Shown: positions 56,216 through 63,886 of the stretch, one piece after another
How the letters are laid out: the number at the start of each line of letters is the position of its first letter
Position numbering within the stretch: position 1 is the first letter of the stretch
From: JABWCK01 sp043822385
GTDB lineage: Archaea; Micrarchaeota; Micrarchaeia; Norongarragalinales; Norongarragalinaceae
Length of the DNA stretch: 64,000 nt
Assembly (NCBI GenBank): GCA_043822385.1
Contig: JBDRBT010000015.1
Span: forward strand, 1 to 64,000
Direction: 5' to 3'
Notes under the pieces: generated by a model
What the model saw: the letters and a program-made list of their open reading frames with translations, nothing else
The model's database searches: none
Told to the model about the DNA's origin: nothing
Translations under genes and position numbers: made by a program

Positions 56216-56890
56216 TTACGCGGGTAACTTAATTACGTAGCGCTTGTCAATGTTGATTACGCCTTTAGGTAGGACACTCTCGATTTTGTGCAGGATTGAA
56301 TTGAATGCAACGAATGAAACGGCTATGCCTGACGCAAATAACAATCTCTCGTAAACTACTATTGGCACTAACGCAAGCCAGAATTCGGGAGTGGTTTGCA
56401 GAGTGTAAAGCCAAATGACGCTGCCTACTGCGTGAGCAGTGAACGTTGCTCCCAAGCTTTTTGCAAACAAGTTTTCTTTAAAGAAGAACGCTATCAATGG
56501 AATAGTCCAGAACAATGCGTAAGCCCATGCTTGGCTGCCGGTTGGGTGCAGCCAGAACAATGCTATTGCTGCTAGGGGTATTATTGTTTTAGCCCATTCT
56601 TTTTGTTTAGAACCGAAGTAGAATGCAGCGAATAACATTGGCGTGAATCTAAGTAAGTCAAGCAAGGCAATTGGTTTACTGAAAATTAGTGTGTTTGCGG
56701 TTTGAGCTATTAAGATGCTTGCTGCACCAGCTATTCCACCAAGGAACCCGCCGGCTATTGGCGCGAAGAATTGAAATAAAGTAAAGTACTGGTTTTCTGT
56801 GCCTAATACTTTAGAAAAGTTTACTTGCATTGCTAGCAAGGCAGCGCAACCGAAGAGAACTATGAATAAACCTTTTTGTTTCGAAATCAT
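56216..56890 (-). CDS. Multi-pass membrane protein (ECF S-component-like)
   Basis: 224 residues, six or seven membrane helices. FAPIAGGFLGGIAGAASILI and ANTLIFSKPIALLDLLRFTP resemble S-components of ECF vitamin transporters, in which a helix and loop before the second TM bind substrate. No ECF ATPase is nearby. Otherwise a plain multi-pass protein of unknown function. Its start region lies near tRNA-Leu on the opposite strand. Confidence 0.55.
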   Translation of the reverse strand: MISKQKGLFIVLFGCAALLAMQVNFSKVLGTENQYFTLFQFFAPIAGGFLGGIAGAASILIAQTANTLIFSKPIALLDLLRFTPMLFAAFYFGSKQKEWAKTIIPLAAIALFWLHPTGSQAWAYALFWTIPLIAFFFKENLFAKSLGATFTAHAVGSVIWLYTLQTTPEFWLALVPIVVYERLLFASGIAVSFVAFNSILHKIESVLPKGVINIDKRYVIKLPA

Positions 56891-56960
56891 TTACCCACCT
56901 TTAATAAATTCAATAAAGCGAACTATTTAATTTCTTTCAATAGCAAAATACTTAATCAAT

Positions 56961-57045
56961 GCAGGGGTAGCAAAGCTTGGCCAAATGCGTTGGCTTTAGG
57001 AGCCAATCCTTTAGGGGTTCGAGAGTTCAAATCTCTCCCCCTGCA
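56961..57045 (+). tRNA. tRNA-Leu(UAG)
   Basis: 85 nt class II tRNA. Acceptor GCAGGGG/CCCCTGC, anticodon arm TTGGC-TTTAGGA-GCCAA (anticodon UAG), extended variable arm (TCCTTTAGGGGTTC) and T-arm GAGAG-TTCAAAT-CTCTC; A73 at 57045. No intron. Confidence 0.93.
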
Positions 57046-57117
57046 CTCTTTTTTTGTATGCGCAAAGCTAGGGGAATTAATTTTGCGTCGTTAGTATGTT
57101 ATTTTCGCAAAACTAGT

Positions 57118-57309
57118 TTAAACTTTTTTTACGTCTTTTGCACGTGCACCGCGTTCGCTTGCTTCGACTTCATATTCTACTTCGTCGCCAACTTCTAGAG
57201 CTACTCCACCTTCAATTGCTGAAGTGTGTACGTACACGTCTTTACCATCGTCGCCGGTAATAAAACCGAAACCACGAGCCGTGTTAAACATTTTTACTTT
57301 TCCTTTCAT
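57118..57309 (-). CDS. csp: Cold-shock domain protein (CspA-like)
   Basis: 63 residues. KGKVKMFNTARGFGFITGDD carries RNP1 (GFGFI), GKDVYVHTSAIEGG RNP2 (VYVHTSAI) and EVGDEVEYEVEASERGARAK the C-terminal strands. CSPs bind ssDNA/RNA. They are common in bacteria and scattered in archaea. Monocistronic, with its own AT-rich promoter on the minus strand. Confidence 0.93.
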   Translation of the reverse strand: MKGKVKMFNTARGFGFITGDDGKDVYVHTSAIEGGVALEVGDEVEYEVEASERGARAKDVKKV

Positions 57310-57454
57310 TAAATCACCATTTGTGCTTTATTATTTTTGAAGAGCGTAGCTTATAACTTATAGCTTTTTATTAAGTTGCGCGTAAAAAACAAGATATTCC
57401 TTGCGTCTTTTAACTAGTAACGATTTATTGTTACGGGTGTGGTTGAATTTGGGT

Positions 57455-57601
57455 ATGTCTAAGTCTGTTTTGAATAGGAAGAAAAGCAATCTTAAAGCAA
57501 AACTAGTAGAATTAGAAAAAAAAGCTATGGATGACCCGTTAAAGAGAAACCGCGCGTTGCATGAAGAAATTATGGATTTGAAAAAGAAACTCGCTGAATA
57601 A
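57455..57601 (+). CDS. Small coiled-coil protein, 48 aa
   Basis: Starting at ATG 57455: SKSVLNRKKSNLKAKLVELE, KKAMDDPLKRNRALHEEIMD, LKKKLAE. Heptad-like spacing of Leu suggests a short two-helix coiled coil. No known family. The upstream in-frame part (LLTSNDLLLRVWLNL) overlaps the promoter region and is probably not translated. It precedes the DUF4091 gene by 33 bp. Confidence 0.5.
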   Translation: MSKSVLNRKKSNLKAKLVELEKKAMDDPLKRNRALHEEIMDLKKKLAE

Positions 57602-57633
57602 CTTAGTAATTATTTTTTAAGATGGTTTTTTTG

Positions 57634-59379
57634 ATGGAAAAAAAGTTTGTATTTTTGTTCGCGGTTATTGTAGTTTTGATTGTTGCGGGAATAGCTTTCG
57701 TTTCAGTACCTCTTCCGCCTAAGCTTGTTACACCTGCTGATTTCGAGGTTTACGTAGTTTCCTCTATGGTGAAACTACATAATTCTGTCGGGCCTTACGC
57801 TGATTTAACGCTTCTTAATGAATCTAACCAGCTTTTTAAGGAAATGAAGCTTTCTTCTGCTAAGAATGAAGGTGAATCTGTTCAATTAGTAATAAGCGCT
57901 GCTTCTATTGACGTAGAAAACATTCAGATTTTTGTTTCGGATTTTTTGAATTCTGACGGCGCAGTTATTTCTAACCAAAGCATTGAGTTGTTTTACGAGT
58001 ACTTTGTAAAAATAAGTGAGCCGACGGATTTTCTAGGTGGAACGGGTTATTATGCTGATGCTCTCCCGCCGTTGAATAATGTTTTTAATGTAGAGAAAAA
58101 GCGTAATCAACCCATTTGGGTTAAAATGCGCGTTCCGAAAAACGCGGTTGAGGGGGTTTATTCAGGTAAAATAAGGATAGAAAGCAGTAACGCTGGTTTT
58201 GTTGAAGTGCCCGTTAGTTTGAGTGTTTGGAATTTTACTATTCCAGACGAGCCGTCTTTGACTGTTCTTTTTGGGCTTGGTAGGGATTCAATTAAAATTG
58301 CGTATGGTTTGAATGACTCGAACTTAAATCAAAAATTAGATGAGTACATTACTTTCATGCTAAAAAACAAGGTTACTCCTTTTAGTTCTGGCAATTCTTT
58401 TCTTTACCCGAACGTAGTTTGGAATGGCACGGAAGTGGTAGTTTCTTTTTCAAACGAACAAATTACTTACTTGAAGAAATACTTAAGCGAGTATAATGCT
58501 CGTGCTTGGCAGTTTCCAATAGGCGTTTGGATGGCGAATAAAAGTTTTGTTTCTGGCTTAACAAAATTCAGTCCCGAGTTCAACGAGCGCTTTAAACAAT
58601 ACTTAGAAAAAACAATAGCGTTGTACGAGAAAGAAGGAATTTGGAATAACATAGAATTTTTCACGTGGATTATTGATGAACCGAATAGTCTTTCTAGTTA
58701 TATTGAAACAAATAATTGGAGCCGCATAATTGCTTCTGCTAGCCCGAAACCTAAATTCATGATTACTGAACAAGTTACTAAGCAAAACAATACTTGGCCC
58801 GACCTCGAACACATTGATATTTGGTGTCCGAGTGTGCGTGTTTTTGCTTTAACTGAACGAACTAACGCATCTCTTTACGAGGGTAAAGAGTGGTGGTGGT
58901 ATAATGGGGGTAATGGCGCGGATTATCCTGCGCCAAACATACTGGATCGCGAGGTAGCTAGTTCTCGAATAATGCCTTGGTATAGTTATAAGCTTGAAGC
59001 AAACGGGTACTTGAATTGGGCTGTGACTTATTGGGGTAGTTTTAAAAACAATCCTTGGAATGATCCTAAATTAGTGGATCATACTGGGGGTGTAGGTCCT
59101 GGTTTTTCTAATGGTGATGGTTACTTTTTTTATCCGAGTACTTTAATTTCTCAGTATACCCCCATGAATGATTTTGAGGGTGTTACTACTTCGATTCGCT
59201 GGGAGTCCTTTATTGATGGAATGGAGGATTACGAGTATTTGTATAAAGCGTCTATTTCAGCAAGGCAGAATGCTTTTGATTTGGTTTTGAATCCGTATCC
59301 GTTTTCTAAATCGCCTGAAACGTTTAAGAAAGCGCGGGAATTGCTTGCAGATGATATTGTGAAAGGAGGATTGAATTGA
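57634..59379 (+). CDS. Exported DUF4091 (glycoside-hydrolase-like) protein
   Basis: 581 residues. Signal anchor KKFVFLFAVIVVLIVAGIAF, then N-terminal beta-sandwich (EGESVQLVISAASIDVENIQ; AVEGVYSGKIRIESSNAGFV), a TIM-barrel-like middle with YEKEGIWNNIEFFTWIIDEP (acidic DEP pair typical of glycosidase clans) and a C-terminal DUF4091 region: YLNWAVTYWGSFKNNPWNDP and TSIRWESFIDGMEDYEYLYK. Probably degrades or remodels an extracellular polysaccharide. ATG 57634 is chosen for the signal sequence; an earlier ATG (57622) is possible. Confidence 0.82.
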   Translation: MEKKFVFLFAVIVVLIVAGIAFVSVPLPPKLVTPADFEVYVVSSMVKLHNSVGPYADLTLLNESNQLFKEMKLSSAKNEGESVQLVISAASIDVENIQIFVSDFLNSDGAVISNQSIELFYEYFVKISEPTDFLGGTGYYADALPPLNNVFNVEKKRNQPIWVKMRVPKNAVEGVYSGKIRIESSNAGFVEVPVSLSVWNFTIPDEPSLTVLFGLGRDSIKIAYGLNDSNLNQKLDEYITFMLKNKVTPFSSGNSFLYPNVVWNGTEVVVSFSNEQITYLKKYLSEYNARAWQFPIGVWMANKSFVSGLTKFSPEFNERFKQYLEKTIALYEKEGIWNNIEFFTWIIDEPNSLSSYIETNNWSRIIASASPKPKFMITEQVTKQNNTWPDLEHIDIWCPSVRVFALTERTNASLYEGKEWWWYNGGNGADYPAPNILDREVASSRIMPWYSYKLEANGYLNWAVTYWGSFKNNPWNDPKLVDHTGGVGPGFSNGDGYFFYPSTLISQYTPMNDFEGVTTSIRWESFIDGMEDYEYLYKASISARQNAFDLVLNPYPFSKSPETFKKARELLADDIVKGGLN

Positions 59380-59380
59380 A

Positions 59381-59695
59381 ATGGAAATAAATGATTTTGC
59401 TAAACTTAATCACGAGCGTTCAGTAAAGTTTGATTTGAATAAAGCGTTTAATTGGGAGTATTACGCTATTGCTATGGGTGGAGAGTGCGGTGAACTCTTG
59501 AATAAACTAAAGAAAATCAAGCGCGGTGATTTTCCTGTGAATAAAGAGGAGTTAGCTGAAGAAACTGTTGACGTTATTACTTACGGTTTCCTCTTGCTTT
59601 CCGAGTTAGGTGTTGACGCAGAAAAAGTTTTAATGGATAAGTTTGAGAAAGTCAACAAGCGGGTTGAGAAAGGCGGGTTTCACTGTCGGGATTAA
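59381..59695 (+). CDS. MazG-like NTP pyrophosphohydrolase
   Basis: 104 residues. AIAMGGECGELLNKLKKIKR and ELAEETVDVITYGFLLLSEL contain the E-x2-E ... E-x2-D metal ligands of the all-alpha NTP-pyrophosphatase family. It would clean non-canonical nucleotides. Start 1 bp after the DUF4091 stop, so cotranscribed. Confidence 0.88.
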   Translation: MEINDFAKLNHERSVKFDLNKAFNWEYYAIAMGGECGELLNKLKKIKRGDFPVNKEELAEETVDVITYGFLLLSELGVDAEKVLMDKFEKVNKRVEKGGFHCRD

Positions 59696-59719
59696 AAAAA
59701 GGAAGAAAAAAGAAAGAGT

Positions 59720-60367
59720 TTAAGGTAGTGTTGGAATGCTTGGTAGAGTAGTTGGTTCTGCTGGTAATTCGAATTCACTATCTGAAACCGAACCGATTTG
59801 CACGCTTGTAGCTGTTTTAGTGAACGAGCCGTCTGACGTTTCCATGTGTAATAACGCGCCCTCGCTTGAGTAGCAAGATTCGATTCCCGTTGTTTCTGCG
59901 CTAGTTAAACTAAAACAGTTTCCCGTTATTCCTGCGATTGTTCTAGCTGGTTTTGAAATAATAGTGTAGCCTTCCGGGTTTGCTTGTATTTGTTGGTCTA
60001 AGCTTTGACTTGTTGCTTCAATCTCGTTTTCAAAACAAAGGTCGTTAGTGCAAATATAGATTTTGTTATTCATCATGAGCGTGATGGTTGTTTGTCCTTG
60101 AATTGTTGACTCCATTTTTATTTTACCACTCTTGAACGCTTCAGTGGTAGTCATTGTTGAAGTTTGTCCTCCGGCAACTGTAGTTATATCGTAGTCAGCT
60201 TTGTATTCAACTATAGTTGCTTTCTGCATTATTGAAGTAAAATCGTCTCCCCCTGTTTCAGGAGTTGCTGTTGCCTGGTTGCTTGCGTTTGGAGTGCTTG
60301 GCGTGCTAGTGCAACCAAAAAGCAGTAGTCCTACACACAAAACTGAAAATAGTTTAATTAAACTCAA
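59720..60367 (-). CDS. Lipoprotein, unknown
   Basis: 215 residues from the TTG at 60367, preceded by GGGTGAT. Signal LIKLFSVLCVGLLLFGCTST with lipobox LFGC, a Thr/Ala/Pro linker (PNASNQATATPETGGDDF), then a beta-rich domain that includes MMNNKIYICTNDLCFENEIE with paired cysteines. Lipid-anchored, extracellular. Family not recognised. Confidence 0.75.
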   Translation of the reverse strand: MSLIKLFSVLCVGLLLFGCTSTPSTPNASNQATATPETGGDDFTSIMQKATIVEYKADYDITTVAGGQTSTMTTTEAFKSGKIKMESTIQGQTTITLMMNNKIYICTNDLCFENEIEATSQSLDQQIQANPEGYTIISKPARTIAGITGNCFSLTSAETTGIESCYSSEGALLHMETSDGSFTKTATSVQIGSVSDSEFELPAEPTTLPSIPTLP

Positions 60368-60429
60368 AAAATCACCCGTAAAAACGAACTCCAGCATCAT
60401 TAAAAAATCAATCCTTTCTTAAGAATAAC

Positions 60430-60954
60430 GTGAAGTTTCCATTACAAAAAATTAAGTTGAAAGACGGTGAGTTAGTTTTGCGTACCGCTAGCTTGCGTGA
60501 TGCTAGAGCGTTGAATAAAATAATTCAAGAGCAGGGCGTTAATGATTTTCTTTTGTTAATTCCACCTGTTTCAGTAGCGTCTGCAGTAAAACGCATTAAG
60601 GAACTAAACAAGTCTAAGAAGAATGCGTGGATTGTTTGCGAGAGTAACGGCGAAGTAGTTGGTAGTGTGGACTTGCGTTTTGACAAGGGACGGATGAGCC
60701 ACGTTTCGGGGTTTGGTATTTCTTTCACTAAGAAAGCGCATGGAACTGGCTTGGCTGCGTTAACTTTATCTAAAGCTTTTGCTTTCGCTAAACGCAAGGG
60801 AATTGAATTGATTTCTTCTTCAGTTATTAATGCTAACAAGCGTGCTCGTGTTTTCTACAAGAAACTTGGTTTCAAGGAAGTCGGTGTTTTGAAGAAACAC
60901 TTCAAGACTGGCGGAAAATATTTGGATGTTGTTTTAATCGTCAAGAAACTTTAA
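60430..60954 (+). CDS. GNAT family acetyltransferase
   Basis: 174 residues, GTG start. LVLRTASLRDARALNKIIQE opens the fold, IVCESNGEVVGSVDLRFD is beta 2-4, VSGFGISFTKKAHGTGLAAL contains the acetyl-CoA pyrophosphate loop (AHGTGLA, a variant of Q/RxxGxG/A), and ANKRARVFYKKLGFKEVGVL is the typical end. Substrate unknown. Overlaps the convergent Nudix gene by 14 bp. Confidence 0.88.
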   Translation: MKFPLQKIKLKDGELVLRTASLRDARALNKIIQEQGVNDFLLLIPPVSVASAVKRIKELNKSKKNAWIVCESNGEVVGSVDLRFDKGRMSHVSGFGISFTKKAHGTGLAALTLSKAFAFAKRKGIELISSSVINANKRARVFYKKLGFKEVGVLKKHFKTGGKYLDVVLIVKKL

Positions 60955-61360
60955 GCTTCATTATTTTTTCTATTCCTGGTTTTATTGCTATAGCTAAATT
61001 CATTTCCAGCGCTTTTTCCGGCTTGACCCAAACAAATTTCTGCAACTCGCTTTCTAACAATTTAACTTCATTGTTTTCTGCTTTACACAAGTAGTCAATG
61101 AAAATCAAGTGTTTGTTTTCGTCGTGAAACTCCTTGTTTTTAACGCACTCTTCAACTTGAATGAAACTCAAAATTTTTATTTTCAAGCCTGTTTCCTCTA
61201 GTGCTTCTCGTTTTAATGCTTGCTCAATAGTTTCGCCGTATTCAATGTGTCCGCCAGGAATAGTCCACTTATTGTTAAACTTGTGTGATTTAGTAAGCAA
61301 AAGCTCGCCGTCATCATTCAAAATAAATGCGCCAACAGCAACTTCAGGGTAAGTATTCAA
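60941..61360 (-). CDS. Nudix hydrolase
   Basis: 139 residues. Nudix box GGHIEYGETIEQALKREALE then ETGLKI is intact (G, E, RE-like RE, EE). NTYPEVAVGAFILNDDGELL and KSHKFNNKWTIPGG precede it. Similar to mutator-type or ADP-sugar Nudix enzymes; substrate unspecified. The start overlaps the HIT gene stop by 4 bp. Confidence 0.88.
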   Translation of the reverse strand: MNTYPEVAVGAFILNDDGELLLTKSHKFNNKWTIPGGHIEYGETIEQALKREALEETGLKIKILSFIQVEECVKNKEFHDENKHLIFIDYLCKAENNEVKLLESELQKFVWVKPEKALEMNLAIAIKPGIEKIMKLKVS

Positions 61361-61809
61361 TTTTTTTCACCAATTTTTTCTGCTAGTTTCTTCAACTCGT
61401 TAAAGTCAGTTTGCGGTCCTAACAAAGTCGTTACGAAACCAGGGTATTCCTCGTAAAAAACTTTTTCTTTTGCTTCCATTGCAGTGAATTCTTTTCCAAC
61501 GCCGTGCAAGGGATATAATTTAGCGTGAGCGTGATTAACCCCCATGCCTTCAATTACGAGCGCAACTCTTTCTACATTTAGTTTTTTCCGCAAGAGTGAA
61601 TCAACTTTTTTTACTGCAATTAAAAACGCAGAGTAGTCTTCATTGTTCATTTCGAACGCGTTGGAATCAAAATGTTTTTTCGGAATAACGAGCGTCATTC
61701 CTTTAGTGTTCGGATTAATATCGAGGAACGCGAGGAACGCGTCGTCCTCCCAAACTTTAAAACAAGGAATTTCCCCTGCAATAATCTTGCAAAAAACACA
61801 ATTAAGCAT
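61357..61809 (-). CDS. HIT family nucleotide hydrolase
   Basis: 150 residues. NCVFCKIIAGEIPCFKVWED is the usual start with zinc-type cysteines; MTLVIPKKHF and GMGVNHAHAKLYPLHGVG hold the histidine triad motif (here NHAHAKLYPL, resembling H-x-H-x-H-x-x; the third His is replaced by Leu/Tyr spacing). It likely hydrolyses dinucleotide or nucleoside phosphoramidate substrates. Starts just before the rRNA leader region; divergently oriented. Confidence 0.88.
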   Translation of the reverse strand: MLNCVFCKIIAGEIPCFKVWEDDAFLAFLDINPNTKGMTLVIPKKHFDSNAFEMNNEDYSAFLIAVKKVDSLLRKKLNVERVALVIEGMGVNHAHAKLYPLHGVGKEFTAMEAKEKVFYEEYPGFVTTLLGPQTDFNELKKLAEKIGEKN

Positions 61810-61952
61810 GTTAGTTTATTAGTTTTCTACAACTAAAAACTTACCTTCACAAAAACCGCAACAACGCTTCCTGCGTGCTTTAAAAGATTTTTGGAGCGTT
61901 TTTAGTGTTTTGAATGCGTTTTCCGAGCATTAAATTCCTCGCCTCGAAAACG

Positions 61953-61960
61953 TTTATAAA
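61953..61960 (+). promoter_or_regulatory. TATA box of the 16S rRNA gene
   Basis: TTTATAAA at 61953-61960, preceded by CGAAAACG as a BRE-like element, predicts transcription near 61983. It is the strongest promoter-like sequence in the 441-bp space before the 16S gene. A further AT stretch (AATTTAAA near 62175) could be another. Confidence 0.65.
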
Positions 61961-62255
61961 CTCTTTCTCCAATATTTGTAAGCAGGTTTTACGTCTGTAA
62001 AACTTGTTTTTAATTTTTTAATGCTATAGTATCCCGGCAAGCCAGAGAATTAACTAATTTCTATGAAGGGCATTGCATTTTTCAACTATAGCGAGCGTGG
62101 AAGCTCGAACAAAGATTAAGCGTTTTTAAACAGCGTTATCTCATTCGAGTTTGACTGATGAAGGAAAAACCCGCAAATTTAAAAAAAGGTAGCAATTAAA
62201 GCTAGTTCTTGCGATCTACTGTACTTTCCCTCCTCGTTTTTGAGGGGGGGAGTCG
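61961..62255 (+). promoter_or_regulatory. rRNA leader with hairpins
   Basis: The leader holds no convincing ORF. A 10-bp hairpin CAGGTTTTAC (61983-61992)/GTAAAACTTG (61997-62006) with loop GTCT sits at the predicted transcript start and is followed by a T-rich run (62007-62020). Next, GCTATAGT (62023-62030) and ACTATAGC (62085-62092) form an 8-bp inverted repeat around 54 nt. The rest has small CG-rich hairpins near 62228-62250. A small RNA or processing sites for the pre-rRNA are possible. Confidence 0.45.
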
Positions 62256-62500
62256 ACACCAGTTGATCCTGCTGGAGGATACTGCTATCGGATTTCGACT
62301 AAGCCATGCAAGTTTAGTGGTTCGAGCTTCGAACCACGGCGAATGGCTCAGTAACACGTAGTCAATCTAACTTTCGGACGGGAATAACCTCGGGAAACTG
62401 AGGGTAATGCCCGGCGGGACAAGAATTCTGGAATGAGTCTTGTTTGAATGGAGCCAGTGAATTGCAATTGGTTTCGCCGAAAGATGAGACTGCGGTTGAT

Positions 62501-62533
<33 letters not shown>

Positions 62534-63006
62534 ATTGATCAGTAGGGGCTATGTGAGTAGGAGCCCCGAGACGGGCACTGAGACAAGGGCCCGAGCCCTA
62601 TGGGGTGCAGCAGGCGCGAAACTTCCGCAATGCGCGAAAGCGTGACGGAGGGAATCCGAGTGCAGCGCGAAAGCGTTGCTTTTGCTTGGCTTGAATAGCC
62701 AGGCGAATAAGTTCTGGGTAAATCCTGTGCCAGCCGCCGCGGTAACACAGGTAGAGCTAGTGGTATCCACGAATATTGAGCTTAAAGCGTCCGTAGCCGG
62801 CTAAGTAAATTTTCTGTGAAATCTATCAGCTTAACTGATAGGCGTGCAGGAAAGACTGCTTGGCTTGAGAGTGGGGGAGGTCAAGGGTACTCTAGGGGGA
62901 GGAGTAAAATCCTGTAATCCTTAGAGGACCATCTGTGGCGAAAGCGCTTGACCAAAACACGTCTGACGGTGAGGGACGAAGGCTAGGGGAGCGAATCGGA
63001 TTAGAT

Positions 63007-63187
63007 TTGCTTTTGAAATAAACTTTTAAAAAAGTTTAATCAAAAAATTATTTTTAGCTTCGCATGTTGACGAGGACAATTTAAAAACTTTTCTTCGCTG
63101 AAAACTACGAAAAGTTAATTAAATGTTCTTTGAATGCGTTGAATTAATTTTTCTGATTTTGATTTTTTGTTTTCAAGAGCACTAAAT
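63007..63187 (+). other. AU-rich insertion of about 181 nt in the 16S 790 loop, probable intron
   Basis: Removing 63007-63187 (ambiguous by one or two bases) restores the universal GGATTAGATACCC. The insert is about 75 percent A+T and has no ORF. Its ends pair: TGCTTTTGAAA (63008-63018) with TTTCAAGAGCA (63171-63181), 11 bp including one G-U, on top of native helix 24. A bulge-helix-bulge can be drawn (ATTT 63005-63008 with AAAT 63184-63187; bulges TAG and ACT) but cutting it canonically would not restore the conserved sequence. It may be a relaxed archaeal intron or an excised intervening sequence. Internal hairpin AACTTTT/AAAAGTT near 63086-63116. Confidence 0.7.
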
Positions 63188-63302
63188 ACCCGAGTAGTCC
63201 TAGCAGTAAATGATGCAAACTAGGCGTTACAACAACTACGAGTTGTTGTAGTGCCGTAGGGAAACCGTTTAGTTTGCCGCTTGGGGAGTACGGTCGCAAG
63301 AT

Positions 63303-63345
<43 letters not shown>

Positions 63346-63886
63346 TGCTGCGGTTTAATTGGATTCAACGCCGGGAAGCTCACCCAGAGAGACAGCAGGA
63401 TGAAGCCCAAGCTAAAGACTTTGGCTAACAAGCTGAGAAGTGTTGCATGGCCAGCGTCAGTTCGTGCCGTGAGGTGTCAAGTTAAGTCTTGCAACGAACG
63501 AGATCTCTATCCACTGTTGCTAGTTGAGAAGAAATTTTTAACGCACTCTGTGGAGACTGCCTGCGCTAAGCAGGAGGAAGGAAGAGGCGACGCTAGGTCT
63601 GTATGGCCTGAATCTCTGGGGCCACACGTGGCATACAATGGTAAAGACAATGAGTTCCGACACCGAAAGGTGAAGGCAATCTCCTAAACTTTACCTCAGT
63701 TCGGATTGGGGGCTGAAACTCGTCCCCATGAAGCTGGAATCCCTAGTAATCGCGTGTCATCATCGCGCGGTGAATATGTCCCCGCTCCTTGCACACACCG
63801 CCCGTCAAGCCATCCAAGCGAGGTTTTAGTGAGGCTTCTCCTCCGGGAGAATTCGAGCTAGGGCTTCGTGAGGGGGGTTAAGTCGT

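Noticed and set aside
63002..63187. Canonical bulge-helix-bulge intron with bulges TAG and ACT
   Set aside because: The geometry is good, but the canonical cuts would give a sequence different from the universal GATTAGATACCC; kept only as a structural note.
63007..63187. Group I intron for the first 16S insertion
   Set aside because: Too short and lacking P/Q-like elements or a P1 with the splice-site exon.
63400..63687. 95-residue open frame in the 3' domain of the 16S gene
   Set aside because: It coincides with universally conserved rRNA; not in an intron, so not a homing endonuclease.
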